Origin: Gigaspora rosea
Taxonomy: Eukaryota; Glomeromycota; Glomeromycetes; Diversisporales; Gigasporaceae
DNA: 64,000 nucleotides
Assembly: GCA_003550325.1 (NCBI GenBank)
Contig: QKWP01000771.1
Span: forward strand, 98,761 to 162,760
Reading direction: 5' to 3'
Shown here: positions 1 to 10,489 of the stretch, in pieces
Numbering within the stretch: the first letter of the stretch is position 1
Layout: every line of letters starts with the position of its first letter
Made by a program: the position numbers and the translations under genes
The notes under the pieces: generated by a model
Database searches by the model: none
Told to the model about the DNA's origin: nothing
What the model saw: the letters and a program-made list of their open reading frames with translations, nothing else

Positions 1-489
1 ATTTTTTTTGACGAAACATAATCTATTTTCACCCAATTAGGATTAAATAATCGTACTCTATGTGGCGCATCAGATAAGTTGCAATTACATATGTTTTGCT
101 GTAAGTCAATACCACACTACAAGTATTTTCGACAACTAAAACATGTTCCTCTTCGATATTTTGCTTTGTTTCTTGAACGTCAGCCATTATAACTAAGTAT
201 TAAAGGAATATTTATGTAAAAAGAAAGAAAATATGTTTGTCGAAAAAAACAAATATCAAAATATATAAGTTTTGGGAATGACGTATTTTTATATATGATC
301 GCTGATCGAAACTATGATTGAAAGCATAATTTAATATATAAATTTAAATTTGAACTTTTTATTAAGAATCACAGAGATTTTCCGTCGTCATCACCGTGAA
401 AATCACAGGGTCACACTTTTTTGCAAAGCGCTATAATTTAACCCCTCAAACGAATATAATCGATTAAAATTAATCGATTATAATCGATT
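1..489. other. intergenic, no gene seen
   Basis: No coding region recognised. Near its right edge (about 453-507) lies a cluster of overlapping TAATCGATTA palindromes. These look like a short simple repeat or the edge of a decayed element. Confidence 0.4.
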
Positions 490-1130
490 AGTCCGATTAT
501 AATCGTTATATATCACTTTATGTAAGGTACAATGAAAAAATGGTCATTTATGTTTGATTTGAGGCTTTGCTTAATTATGTTAATTTTCCAATTGGAGAAT
601 AGTAACTATAAAATTAATATATTGCAGATTTTTCATGTTACACGAAGGAAAACAATCGTTATAGCTATTGATACATATCGATATAACAGTAATTTTAATA
701 TAATTAAAATTTCAAACCGATTCAGCTCACTAAAAAGACAAGGAATTGCTTGGAAATTTTCACAAAATGTCTACAAAGTGTCAAAAAACAAAGTTATTCG
801 AATATTTTATGTTCATATGTAAATTTTAGGTGTTCAACTAATAGAATAATAGAATACCGGTATATAAATTTATTAAAAAAAAATTCGTACACTAAGTACA
901 ACCAAAAAATTTATTAGAGCTTTGCGAAAAATCGAGCGTAAATTTTTAGAGATAGTTCTTATGAAGAGATTTCACTCAAAAAAAATTAGAAAAAGAAGCG
1001 CAATATTCAGAGGAATCTTTTAGAATTTTGTACTTTTCTTTATAAATAATTGAAGTAAAATGATATTTTAGTCAATCATTTTTAATTTCACTGATAAAAT
1101 CTGTTCATATTAAAATTACTAATACACCTG
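490..1130 (+). repeat. dispersed repeat, inverted partner at 21.28-21.75 kb
   Basis: This segment is similar, in reverse complement, to about 21280-21745. Shared landmarks include the words GTTACACGAAGGAAAAC and AGTTCTTATGAAG and a stretch reading KVSKNK in one frame. It contains a 96-codon open frame (532-822) whose reading is not clearly kept in the partner. It may be a decayed piece of a transposon protein, but I do not recognise the family. Confidence 0.5.
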
Positions 1131-1157
1131 TGATTACTTAATCCGTTTATCACCCTA

Positions 1158-2582
1158 GTAAACTGTCGTATAAACGACCCCCACATATCAGACCCCCTAT
1201 GAATTATACCCGGATCTATAGTATGGGGTAAATTTTCGGTAAAATGTAAAAGACCCGGGTATACAAATAGGAATAAAATATTAGAAGATCCGGGTATACA
1301 AATAGGGATAAATAGACCCGGGTATGATACTGTGTTTTAAGTAATATAAATAAAAGCAGATCTTCATAATAAAGTCTTAAAGTAACACAAGATTGAATTC
1401 AGGGCCACGAATACGAATTTAGTAAGACAAAAAAAAATTAAAAAAATTAGAATTACTTTATAAACTGCCAAAGTAATTCGGTAATCCGCGAAGTAATTCA
1501 GAAGTTAGATTGAACATTTCAATTTAGCCAATAAGTCATAAATATAATATACAAATCTACTAAGTTTAGTAATTTGTTTCTGAAAGAGTTATTTTCGCTA
1601 ATTTATTTTATTATGTTTTATTTATAATCCAAAGACAGGTACCACCAGTAAAATAGTTTAGTGAAATAATTTAGTAACAAGTCTAGAGCACGAAGTAGTG
1701 AAATACGAAGTAATGAAATAATTTAGCAACACGAAGTAATGAAATATATGATGCCACGTTAATTATTATTAAGGTTATTAGGGTCAAATAGTTTGATGTC
1801 AATAATACTAGTATTTCGATTAAAGATTGATTTATATGTTTTTGATTTGTGTTTTTGTACTTCTGTATCTTTTATTTTTTATTATTTCTATTTTTTTTTT
1901 TTTTTAATTCTTGGCTTATGGGATCTTGTTTGTGCTAGGCTTATGGTCTTAGATTCTTAATTGTAAGTTGTCGTAGTAATGTTTTATTAAGGCTAATTTA
2001 ATCTTATATAAATGCATTGTTACAATTTAGCTTCACATAAAAAATTTTACCTTTAAACGATTTTTGATTATCGATTAACTAATCATATTTTGCAAATGTC
2101 ACGAAGCCAGCTATGCTCCTAAACCTAACAAATCATAGTCGTTACATATACAGTACTAAGCAACGAAGTCAAATTCGGAAAATAATTAACAATATATTAT
2201 TTAAAGGAAAGTACATAATGCAGTACAACATTTCAACAAACGGCATTACGGATTTACGGCATTGCGTCTTTACGGCATTACAGCTTTTACGGCATTATCA
2301 GTTATGGCTTTACGGCTCAACACAATTACGGCAAAAAATATAGCATGTGTCGTAAAATTAATTCTACCACCAACTATAAGTACGTATATATAAAAGGTTA
2401 AATTTACACGTTAGATATGCAATATATATACTAAATCTTTATATAAATTTCCATATATAAATTTTCCAGTTATCAGACCCGTACCCATACAAGAGACCAT
2501 ACAAGAGACCCGGGAGTCTATTAATAGGTTTTAAAATGGGTAAAATGTAATAGACTCGGGTCGTTTATACGGCAGTTTACAG
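1158..2582. mobile_element. TIR DNA element, about 1.4 kb, no transposase
   Basis: The ends are inverted: the left begins GTAAACTGTCGTATAAACG and the right ends with the complement of GTAAACTGCCGTATAAACG. Both ends continue into GACCCGGGT/C-type words and a TAAAATGTAAKAGAC word. A TA dinucleotide lies next to both ends, which suggests a Tc1/mariner-type target, but the outermost bases differ between ends so the exact boundary is uncertain. The interior has a 15-18 bp TTTACGGCATTA repeat (about 2240-2335) and no transposase. A related element seems to lie at 59285-59540. Confidence 0.55.
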
Positions 2583-3516
2583 TACATACTTCTAATTATG
2601 TCGTTAACAGTAAATGAATCTACTATTATGTACAGTAAAAACATTATTAAGCTGCATTGTCTATATTTTACGTTTTACTTTAATGTATTATTTTAATCTA
2701 AATCTTGTAAATTTGTATTAAGGTACCGTGAAATACAATGTGAATGGTTCTATTATTGCGTGATTGGTTGCAAATTGTTTTAATAGTATCGAACTCATAA
2801 TGAAAATATTTAATTGTTAATATCTCGCTTTAAGAATACTCCTGAACGTGGCAAATAGTTTATTTGAACTTAAGCTTGGCAAATAGGAATAATTTGTTAA
2901 CTACGATTAAGGTTGCAAAATCTCCGTAAACACTATTAAAACTAAAAACTATGTAAACTATGTATTTTTTAGAGTAAAAATTTTGCACATAATAATGAGG
3001 ACTAACACCGAAAACGTATTGATCGGCTATAAGCTTGTTAATTTAGATCATATGGTGCTATACATTAAAAACATTGAAAATAAGAAAATAAGTTTTTATT
3101 ATTAATTGCTATCCGGAGCGAATCGGACTCATTTATTGTCAAATTTTTGATTATGTTTCAAGACTTTGTTATTAATTTACTTGTTTCAAGAATTATATTT
3201 CAAGACTCTATTAATTATGAGATATTTCCCCAGAATTAGTTAGGGTAGGGTCTAAATCGGCTGACCCAAGATTTTCAAAATCCCTTATCTCCCTCGTTAA
3301 TAATATAATTTACAGATAAATATATATAATTCTATGTATATAGGTTATCACAAATTTTACTTTTCTACAACTTCGATAATAATTTAACAAAGATTAGCTT
3401 TCTAAAATTATGAATTAAATATAGCAAAAAAAAAAAAGAAGGGTCAAAAAGTTTGGAACACTACTAGTTAGGTAGATTTAGAGTAAGAAGATTTTCGTAA
3501 TGTTAATCACCATGGT
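2583..3516 (-). repeat. orphan copy of the HMG-gene upstream region and spacer
   Basis: This sequence matches the conserved region that lies upstream (to the right on the plus strand) of all five HMG copies. Landmarks are AATTATGTCGTTAACAGTAA, TCTACTATTATGTACAG and GTGAAATACAATG. It is followed by the spacer seen at 15.5-15.7 and 26.0-26.55 kb. No HMG coding sequence is attached on its left, where the 1158-2582 element now sits. It therefore looks like the upstream flank of a lost array copy. Confidence 0.6.
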
Positions 3517-3524
3517 GGAAATAG

Positions 3525-4226
3525 GATTACGGTATGATTCCCCGAAAGTTAGTTCCCCGCCAGCTCATTTTTCCGACACTATATCCCCGACAGAATGTTT
3601 CACCTACAGCACTTTTTGTTGACAGAATCTTTCCTCGACATACCATGCTTTCGACATCCCCTTTCCTTGACATCTCATATTTTCGACAATACATTTATCT
3701 GACATGACATATTTCTAATTTGACTTTTCACCGACACTAAGTTTTATTGAATGCACTTTTTCCGACAAGAACGATAAATCCAGTGATCATCACATCACGT
3801 GAAATCATGCAACTACGTCATTTGTTTACTAGCACTATCAACTCGGCCTAAATTATACTAATCACCTAACCCTAATCTAACCCTAACCCTAACCCTAATT
3901 TAGGCCGAGTGCTTAATCATGTGATGTGATGAACACGAATATATCACTCTACTCAATAATTATATTCCTAATCGGCGAAAGATCTTGTCGGAAAAAGATG
4001 TCGGAAGCATGTCATGTCGGAAAAATATTCTTTCTGAAATACGTCATGTCAGTAAAATGTCTTTTCGAAAATATGTCCTGTCAAGGAAAGGGGAGGTCGA
4101 AAACATGGTATGTCGAGGAAAGATTCTGTCAACAAAAAAATGCTGTAGGTGAAACATTCTGTCGGGGATATGGGTCGGTAAAATGAGCTGGCGGGGAACT
4201 AACTTTCGGGGAATCAAGCAACAACC
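3525..4226. mobile_element. foldback DNA element, 702 bp, 8-bp target duplication
   Basis: The two halves are largely inverted copies; subterminal arms begin GATTCCCCGAAAGTTAGTTC. The centre carries three to four telomere-like CCCTAA units (about 3868-3898) flanked by a CTCGGCCTAAATT inverted pair. The element is bounded by GGAAATAG at 3517-3524 and 4227-4234. Paralogous spacers near 15.71 and 26.56 kb read straight through GGTGGAAATAGCAT with no insertion. This gives a clean empty site and supports the 8-bp duplication. The 86-codon frame inside is not a convincing gene. Confidence 0.8.
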
Positions 4227-4234
4227 GGAAATAG

Positions 4235-4535
4235 CATATTATTTTATTATATTTTAAAACCGCTTTATTAATTTATTATTTCAAGATTGATTTATTTATT
4301 ATATTTCAATACTGTTTTATTAATTATTAAAGACTTCTTTTTATTAAATTTTAAGAATTTTTTACAGAATAGATAAAAATTTCTAAGTCTTATAATCTTA
4401 TATTGATAAAAAAAACCTTAATAAATGAGAATTCGAGGAAAGAAAAGGTTATTTACAAATAAATCTTAATTACATAATATTGTGACTATTTATAATAAAT
4501 AATGACCCTACCAATAACCTAATATGTCGAATATG
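4235..4535. other. 3' flank of HMG copy 1
   Basis: AT-rich flank shared with the other long-tailed HMG copies (15.72-16.18 and 26.56-26.99 kb), including short tandem units of TTTATTAATTTATTATATTT. No gene seen. Confidence 0.5.
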
Positions 4536-5543
4536 TCATGAATTATAAAAATCATAATCTATATTATTACTAGTAATATTTGATTCTTTCATGTTAAAAT
4601 TGTGATTGCATTGCATAAACGGTGTGTTTGCACTTGTGTGATTTATTGCAAACGAAAAAGTATCATTATCTTCATTACTTAAAATTTGTAAATTTTGATA
4701 ATTTATATTTAAAAATGTTGGTTCTTGAGTAAATACAGTATTTAATTCACTGCCTAAGTCAAATTGTCGACAACTAATTGCTTGACAAGAAGTAGAGGGT
4801 ACAAAAGCATTTGATGTAGAAGGTGTATCTGTAGATGCCAAATTTGATGATTGATAATTAAAGGGATTATTTGCATTAAAATCTGTATCGGCTAGATACA
4901 TCTCGTATAAGAAAGGATTGTTTGTAAAAGTAGTGTTTGAATACATGTCAAAAGAAAGATCAGGAATAGAATTTATGTTATGCGAAAAGGTATCAAGGAT
5001 AACGGGACTAGTATCTTTAGATTCAATAAATTTATTGTCTTTTATCTCTTTAATGCTTTTTGTACTATTCTTAAGATTTCTATTTCTACGCTTTTTTCCA
5101 TTCTTATTTAAAGGCGGAGTCGGCGGATCGAAACTAATGATGTTCCATCTATCTTTTCTTTTTCTTCTCCCAGATTTAGGATACATCTCATTACGAATCC
5201 TCAATGCTTCTTTAGCTATTCGACGATATTCAGCTTTGACAGTTTCGTCAGCAGATTCCCAGCTCTGTGACGCCATAGAAGATAGAATAGTCATTGGTAA
5301 GTAGTATCCGTGTTCGCGGACTGTTTCTACATAAACTTTTCTATAAATGATAAACGCATTAGGTGTTCTCGCTGGAATTCTGCCATCGGGGGATTTTTTA
5401 GAGATAAGTTCTATCATATCGATTGTTGGAGGGAATTTGGGAGAAATCATTATATGATTTGGGTCTTGCTTAGGTTCGGAAGACGTATATTCTAGTAACA
5501 GTGATTTCTGGTCGTCGCTTTTTAACATCTCTGTGTTTAACAT
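4536..5543 (-). CDS. MATA-type HMG-box protein, long-tailed copy 1
   Basis: Predicted 335-residue nuclear DNA-binding protein. An HMG box occupies residues about 55-122: it opens RIPARTPNAFIIYR, has the core Trp in SQSWESAD, and ends in EALRIRNEMYP. Basic clusters follow (GRRKRKDRW, then KKRRNRNLK), likely nuclear-localising or DNA-contacting. The remaining 190 or so residues are Asn/Ser/Thr/Phe-rich and could be an activation region (inference). The family matches MATA-HMG sequences expanded in Rhizophagus; a mating-type role is not shown. The ATG at 5543 is chosen because the upstream in-frame leader stops: relative to paralogs an extra A in a run shifts the frame just upstream. This is the longest of the three long-tailed copies and ends in DFYNS. 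Confidence 0.85.
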   Translation of the reverse strand: MLNTEMLKSDDQKSLLLEYTSSEPKQDPNHIMISPKFPPTIDMIELISKKSPDGRIPARTPNAFIIYRKVYVETVREHGYYLPMTILSSMASQSWESADETVKAEYRRIAKEALRIRNEMYPKSGRRKRKDRWNIISFDPPTPPLNKNGKKRRNRNLKNSTKSIKEIKDNKFIESKDTSPVILDTFSHNINSIPDLSFDMYSNTTFTNNPFLYEMYLADTDFNANNPFNYQSSNLASTDTPSTSNAFVPSTSCQAISCRQFDLGSELNTVFTQEPTFLNINYQNLQILSNEDNDTFSFAINHTSANTPFMQCNHNFNMKESNITSNNIDYDFYNS

Positions 5544-5657
5544 CTCTGCGTAGTTGATGTTACTTATAACCTTTTGAGCTATTAATTGACATCTCTGGAT
5601 AATTGATGTTGCTTTGAATTAAGGGACAGACAGGAAAGATACGACCATCAGACATCG

Positions 5658-5665
5658 CTTTTATA
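5658..5665 (-). promoter_or_regulatory. TATA-like box of HMG copy 1
   Basis: TATAAAAG on the minus strand, about 115 bp upstream of the chosen ATG. It is conserved at the same place in all five HMG copies. It sits only a few bases before an ATG that opens the frame MSDGRIFPV. That ATG is too close to the box to be the usual start, so the leader is probably untranslated. Confidence 0.45.
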
Positions 5666-6500
5666 TTTTTGAAGCTCTTATGAGTGTTACATAAGTGGAT
5701 CGCGTCATTTCTGCATTTTTACTCATGATCATCTGATAATATTGATAGCGAATATATAAATTATTTTAAAAAGCAAATAAACTTATTTTAAGGATTTTGA
5801 TAAATTTAGCAGGTTGCGATATCGCAGGTTAATATTTAAATAAAAATTAAAATGATTATTAGTTAGGGTTAGGGCCCGAACTAGAATTAATATTATGTTA
5901 GAGGGTGCATATATATATGCAAAATTAAGCGCTAAAAACTTTTAATTAGAAGCCCAAGACTAGTTTACATAATGAAATTTCATAATTTTTCCTAATTTTT
6001 CGTTCGGTTTGTTACACAAGATCCTGTGATCTAATTGGCCAATCATATTAACCTGCGATATTACCTCCTATTTTAAAAGCAAATAAAGTTATAAAAAACT
6101 CCGATGACTTGCCAAGCATCAGATCTAGAAAATAAATAAAAATTACATATTTCTAATTATGTCGTTAACAGTAAATGAATCTACTATTATGTACAGTAAA
6201 GGCTGCATTGTCTTTATTTTACGTTTTACTTTAATGTATTATTTTTGTAAATTTGTATTAAGACACTGTGAAATACAATGCGAATGGTTCTATTATTGCG
6301 TGATTGTTTGCAAGTTGTTTTAATAGTACTGTATCATTCGATACTTGCAGCTCATAATGATACTCCTGAACGTGGCAAATAGTTTATGTTTACTTAAGCT
6401 TGGCCAATAGGAATAATTTGTTAACTGCAATTAAGGTCGCAAAATCTCCGTAAACACTATTAAAACTAAAAACTATGTATTTTTCAGAGTAAAAATTTTC
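5666..6500 (-). repeat. conserved HMG upstream region, copy 1
   Basis: Upstream sequence shared by all HMG copies, with landmarks ATCATGAGT, TCCGATGACTTGCCAAGCAT and AATTATGTCGTTAACAGTAA. This copy carries about 270 bp of extra sequence (about 5815-6080) not present in the paralogs; its ends read AACCTGCGATAT-like in inverted orientation. No open reading frame was found in it. Confidence 0.5.
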
Positions 6501-8265
6501 ATATACGAAATATGCAAACTCAGACCTGACCTACTGTATCTATGAATGGTTCCGATCCTTAACTTCCAATATATTGATCACATTTAAGGCTTTTGAAACA
6601 TTATTTGGGAAATTATTCTGTGCGTGACTATGTCGGATGACTTGTAAAACCTGCAAAACTTTTTCATTTCTCATCTATAATCATATTGTGCATCTCTTAA
6701 AGCAATTGATATATATGGTGGTGTAACTATATTAATCTAATTTGAGAGATTTCCTTTTTTAAAGGGTCTGGGGCTTTATTTGTGACATTAATTCGGTTAG
6801 TAGGCTGATAGGCAGTGCTGCGTGTTTGTAAGAACTAATGTATTTCAAATGAATCTTACGATTATTAGGCATCATACATATATATATTTTTTTGCATATG
6901 GCTCTGATACCAGCTAAAGAACGAATTACGGAAACCATGGTATGTAACGGTCCCGGATTTTGTATACGGCATGATTTTCCGGACGATAACCAGGGAAACG
7001 TCGTACTAGTACGTTGTTACCCCTGTCCAGGTACCCATGTCGAATTCGTAGGTCACGAGTTAACTGTGCCCAAACTTTCGGATCTGCAATTTCTCCGAAT
7101 CGGAAAGAACTAACTAAACTGATATGTAGTGTCACAGGCAAAAAGTAATGTCGATCATGAATTTATACTGCGCCACCTTCATTTGACATCCTATCATGCA
7201 TAATCGATCATGCCGATGTATGAAGCTTGGCCTTAATGTGGGGTGATTTAGTATATCAGGCCATTTATCGCCTGGCATGTTAAAATCGGATGAGGTAAAA
7301 ATAACGTATGATTAAAGCTTCACAGTTTCTCTAACACTTTTTCGGATTATCGATAGTTAAACTCAATAAAGAACATAATAAACTCAGACTATTACAGCTG
7401 ATTGATTGTTTTGATTTTCGGACTGATCCGGGTTGTTTTTTTACAAAAGATCCCGGATCAGTCCGAAAATCAAAACAATCAATAATAATTTTGGCCGAAA
7501 ATTATATTATCGAAAAACTATAAAATTTTCGGTAAATGCAATTACCGAAAATTTACTGCGGATCAACAAAAATTTTCTCACGTGTCCCACTAATTTTGAA
7601 ATCACATAAACTAACTTTATACTAAATCGGGTTAAATCACCAAGGCCTTCTTCTCACAATTTGCGTCGTATAAATAAAGAATTGTCCGTAACAGTAGGAA
7701 ATTACAGAAATCAAAGTAATGGCATAAATGATTGATCGAACATTTATAGTAGAAATGCCATTTCTTGTTAATATAGAATGTTTTATTATAAATATGGGCG
7801 ATATCCGCTCCACTTTGTAGGCATGTTTGATAACATATAAAAATATAAATAAAAAGACATTTCATTTCACTTCGACCCTATAATACATCACGCACTCTTT
7901 AATCATATCCTAAATAAACCATCTCGCTTATATAAACACTAACAACTATAATATACAACGGCACAGTTCGTGTCTCTGTGCTCACGTGACTCCCTGTTAT
8001 TAGTTGCACCGTTAGCCTCGATTTCCAAGAGGTATTTCGCAGGTTAACAACGTACATGAATACCTAACCGGTCGAGTTGGACCGGGTATTTAGCCGATCC
8101 TGAGCCCGGGGCCGGGCTAATGTTAAACTTCGCCAAAGACCGCTAAAGAATAATATACTGTATTATACTAAATAAAATATGAATTCAAAAATAATTTTTA
8201 TATTTTAATATGAATTACAAAGTTGAAGGTCAACTAAATCAACATTAATAAATTTAAAGGGATCT
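6501..8265. other. gene-poor spacer with a GC-richer duplicated patch
   Basis: Spacer partly duplicated at 18.2-18.85 and 28.7-29.5 kb. The patch at about 6890-7140 is richer in GC than its surroundings and matches 18600-18725. It has overlapping open frames on both strands (73 and 71 codons). The second copy has an extra AAATGTTTTC-type insertion that does not keep either frame, so I do not call a gene. Confidence 0.4.
7401..7483. repeat. perfect 32-bp-arm hairpin
   Basis: The arm beginning ATTGATTGTTTTGATTTTCG is followed, after a 19-base loop, by its perfect 32-base complement. This is typical of a minimal foldback MITE. No target duplication identified. Confidence 0.7.
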
Positions 8266-8268
8266 TTA

Positions 8269-8518
8269 GGCCAGACCAAGTGGATTATGTGTTTTACATT
8301 ACCCCCCTCTCCCCTCCAGGGGAGGGGTGGTTCACTTAGTAAAATTTTAAAAAAATTTTTTTTCAAAAAAAAAAAAAATTTCTGAATTTTTCCGTGACTA
8401 TATAAAAATTTTCCGAAATGTCCCGTAGTCCTATGTATATTTATCAAAATTTTTTTTACTATGAGGGAGGGGGAGCTCTGGGGGGTTATGTAAAACACAT
8501 AATCAACTTGGTCTGGCC
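8269..8518. mobile_element. PIF/Harbinger-like MITE, 250 bp
   Basis: Terminal inverted repeats start GGCCAGACCAAGTGGATTAT and extend, with mismatches, about 45 bp. The element is flanked by TTA at 8266-8268 and 8519-8521. Paralogous spacers at about 18.87 and 29.49 kb read AGGCATCTTTAACAGTAAAT with no insertion, giving two empty sites. A TTA duplication with GGCC ends fits PIF/Harbinger. The 141-codon minus-strand frame across it is an artefact of the insertion. Confidence 0.8.
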
Positions 8519-8521
8519 TTA

Positions 8522-9092
8522 ACGGTAAATTCGTAAATGGTTTGCTTGTGCTGATTAATTTAATAATGTGATTAAAAGAAATTAAGTAGAAGATCGCGTA
8601 TAAAATGATCGACATTTTATAATAAATCACGATGGGCTTTTAATAGTAAATTTCTATAGTGTGCGAATGGGGCTTTTCTACATATAAAAGTATTTATTTT
8701 TACTAAGCAAAGCATTTATAATTTCTAATTAAACTTTGTAGAACCAACTATTCTGATTCTAATGATAGTTAAATCATTAAAATCGTGTTAGTATATGACG
8801 TGATATGAGTATTTATTGATTGTTTACTATAGGGTTATTTCGGAAATGTGCGGCATTCTATTTTCATATAAGGCAATTAGTAAAACTGCGCTGATTTTTA
8901 CTATGAAATTTGACCTTTAACTGCGGATTACCACTTAAATGTGGTAAATGCTACGTATAAGTTCGAGTCCTATTTTATGTCAGTTAACTTCTAAAAATTA
9001 AACGGTATAAATATTACTTTTAAAAAAATGCAAGCAAAATGAAAATCAATGGCATGTAAAAACTTCCAACTTTGCTACTTTGTTCTCGAAGA
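8522..9092. other. spacer, no gene
   Basis: AT-rich spacer, partly duplicated near 18.88-19.08 and 29.50-29.70 kb. A GTTCGAGTCC word resembles a tRNA B box, but there is no matching A box or cloverleaf. Confidence 0.4.
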
Positions 9093-9180
9093 TGATATAA
9101 TGAGTGCCGGCAATGGAAAACTTTGAACCGGAAATAATAGTTCATTATTTCCGGTTCAATTGCTGGCACTCATATAATAT
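9093..9180. repeat. hairpin MITE (GAGTGCCGGC family)
   Basis: Inverted arms running from ATATAATGAGTGCCGGC to its complement, with an inner GAACCGGAAATAAT palindrome. A full second copy lies at 19084-19173 and a truncated one at about 29706-29736. In this unit the sequence about 60 bp beyond the hairpin jumps to kinase 3' flank, so the hairpin lies beside a duplication junction. Confidence 0.65.
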
Positions 9181-9369
9181 ATGTACCTGGTCACGAGAAT
9201 TTAAGAGAAAAAATTCAGCATTTCGTGATAATGGTAAGGCATTGTATCATTATAAAATGTTTACAGCTAATATCATTGTTTGTCTATATATTTAGATTAA
9301 TGGCTTCTAATACATTTGCAACTTGATAAGTTTTTCTTATCACTAATAATTGGCATTAACATAATATAT

Positions 9370-10466
9370 AGTTATTGGATGTGAAGCATCCAATAACGTG
9401 AGTTATTTGTAAAATAACTTTATTATCTGGTTGTAAAATTTAATGTGACAGCTTCTGGGCCCCAAAGGTAGGGTTTCGGCACAGGAAAAAATTCGTGCAT
9501 GCCCCTAGGGGGCATGCCTCGAGCTGAGGCATGCCATCTCTTATCGTGCCCTGGGCATGCCCCTATATATAAATTATATTATATGCTTTAATTCTAATTG
9601 GTCAATTACTAAATTATTATCACATATTGTACTGTATATACTATTAGATTTTAAATAAATAAATTCTGAAACTACTTTTATTCTACCTACAGTAGAAATA
9701 GGTCAGTAAATAGAGAAATAAGTTAAAATGGAATACACTTTTTGTTTTATAGATCAAGATAATTTAAAAAATTTTTTAACATTCCATATAATATAGGTTA
9801 TTCAACAAAGTTTTTAAGGAATATATATAGGATGTATATGATTATATTCTATGTTCTATACCTTTTATACACTAAATACATATATAACTTTATTGGTAGT
9901 TACCAATTTTTTAATTCATTTATGTTATTCATTATTTATTTTGTTGTTAGACAAATTACTTCAAGTTTTTTTAACCAGATACACATTGATAATAGTTATC
10001 AGAATTAATAACATTTGGTTTTGAATTCATTTCTATTAGCCAACCAGATTTTGTATCACCAACTAATTTACAAAAATTGGCCAATAAGTAGCAAATCAAT
10101 GCACTCAAATTTACATGATTCAGATTTATAATTACATAATAGAGGCATGCCTCTTGGCTCAAAGGCATGCCACCAGGCATGCCCAGGAGGGCATGTCCCT
10201 AAGGCATGCTCTAGGACACCATGCCTCCAACCAGGGGACCAGAAATAGAACATTAAATTTTATTGCCAGATAAACAAGTTATTGGTGCTTGCCATTTAAT
10301 AATAGTGTTATCTAGCAGCTTACGATAACCAGATTGCCAAATAACTTGGTTATTTGGCAGTGTTCATGTGTTTTCTACCAAATAACTGGTTATTTGGCAG
10401 AAATCATATGAACATTGTTAAATAACCAAAGTTATTTGGCAATCTGATTATAGTAAGATGACAGAT
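9370..10466. mobile_element. 1.1-kb insertion rich in GGCATGCC palindromes
   Basis: Compared with the paralogous kinase 3' flank at 22.93-22.96 kb, this stretch interrupts TAACATAAT/AATTATTAG. It starts near a GTTATTGGATG hairpin. GGCATGCC-rich, GC-rich blocks occur at about 9495-9565 and 10142-10225. It ends in several palindromic TTGCCAAATAACTTGG-type words (10280-10450). No transposase-like frame; the 69- and 61-codon minus frames come from the palindromes. Element class unknown. Confidence 0.55.
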
Positions 10467-10489
10467 AATTATTAGTATTTACAACTAAT

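Noticed and set aside
3868-3898. True telomere or subtelomere from CCCTAA repeats
   Set aside because: Only three to four units, located inside a transposon with a target duplication and repeated in other elements.
3926-4186. 86-codon frame within the foldback element
   Set aside because: It is one arm of a palindrome and lacks any family signature.
4918-5495. Plus-strand open frames opposite HMG copy 1 (and equivalents at 16.5-17.1 and 27.3-27.9 kb)
   Set aside because: They recur only because they are antisense to conserved HMG coding sequence; the minus frames carry the recognisable domain.
6892-7141. Overlapping frames on both strands in the GC-richer patch
   Set aside because: The second copy near 18.6 kb does not keep either frame; duplicated noncoding sequence is simpler.
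8940-8985. tRNA-like B box GTTCGAGTCC, repeated at about 18950
   Set aside because: No A box at the right distance and no acceptor stem or cloverleaf could be drawn.
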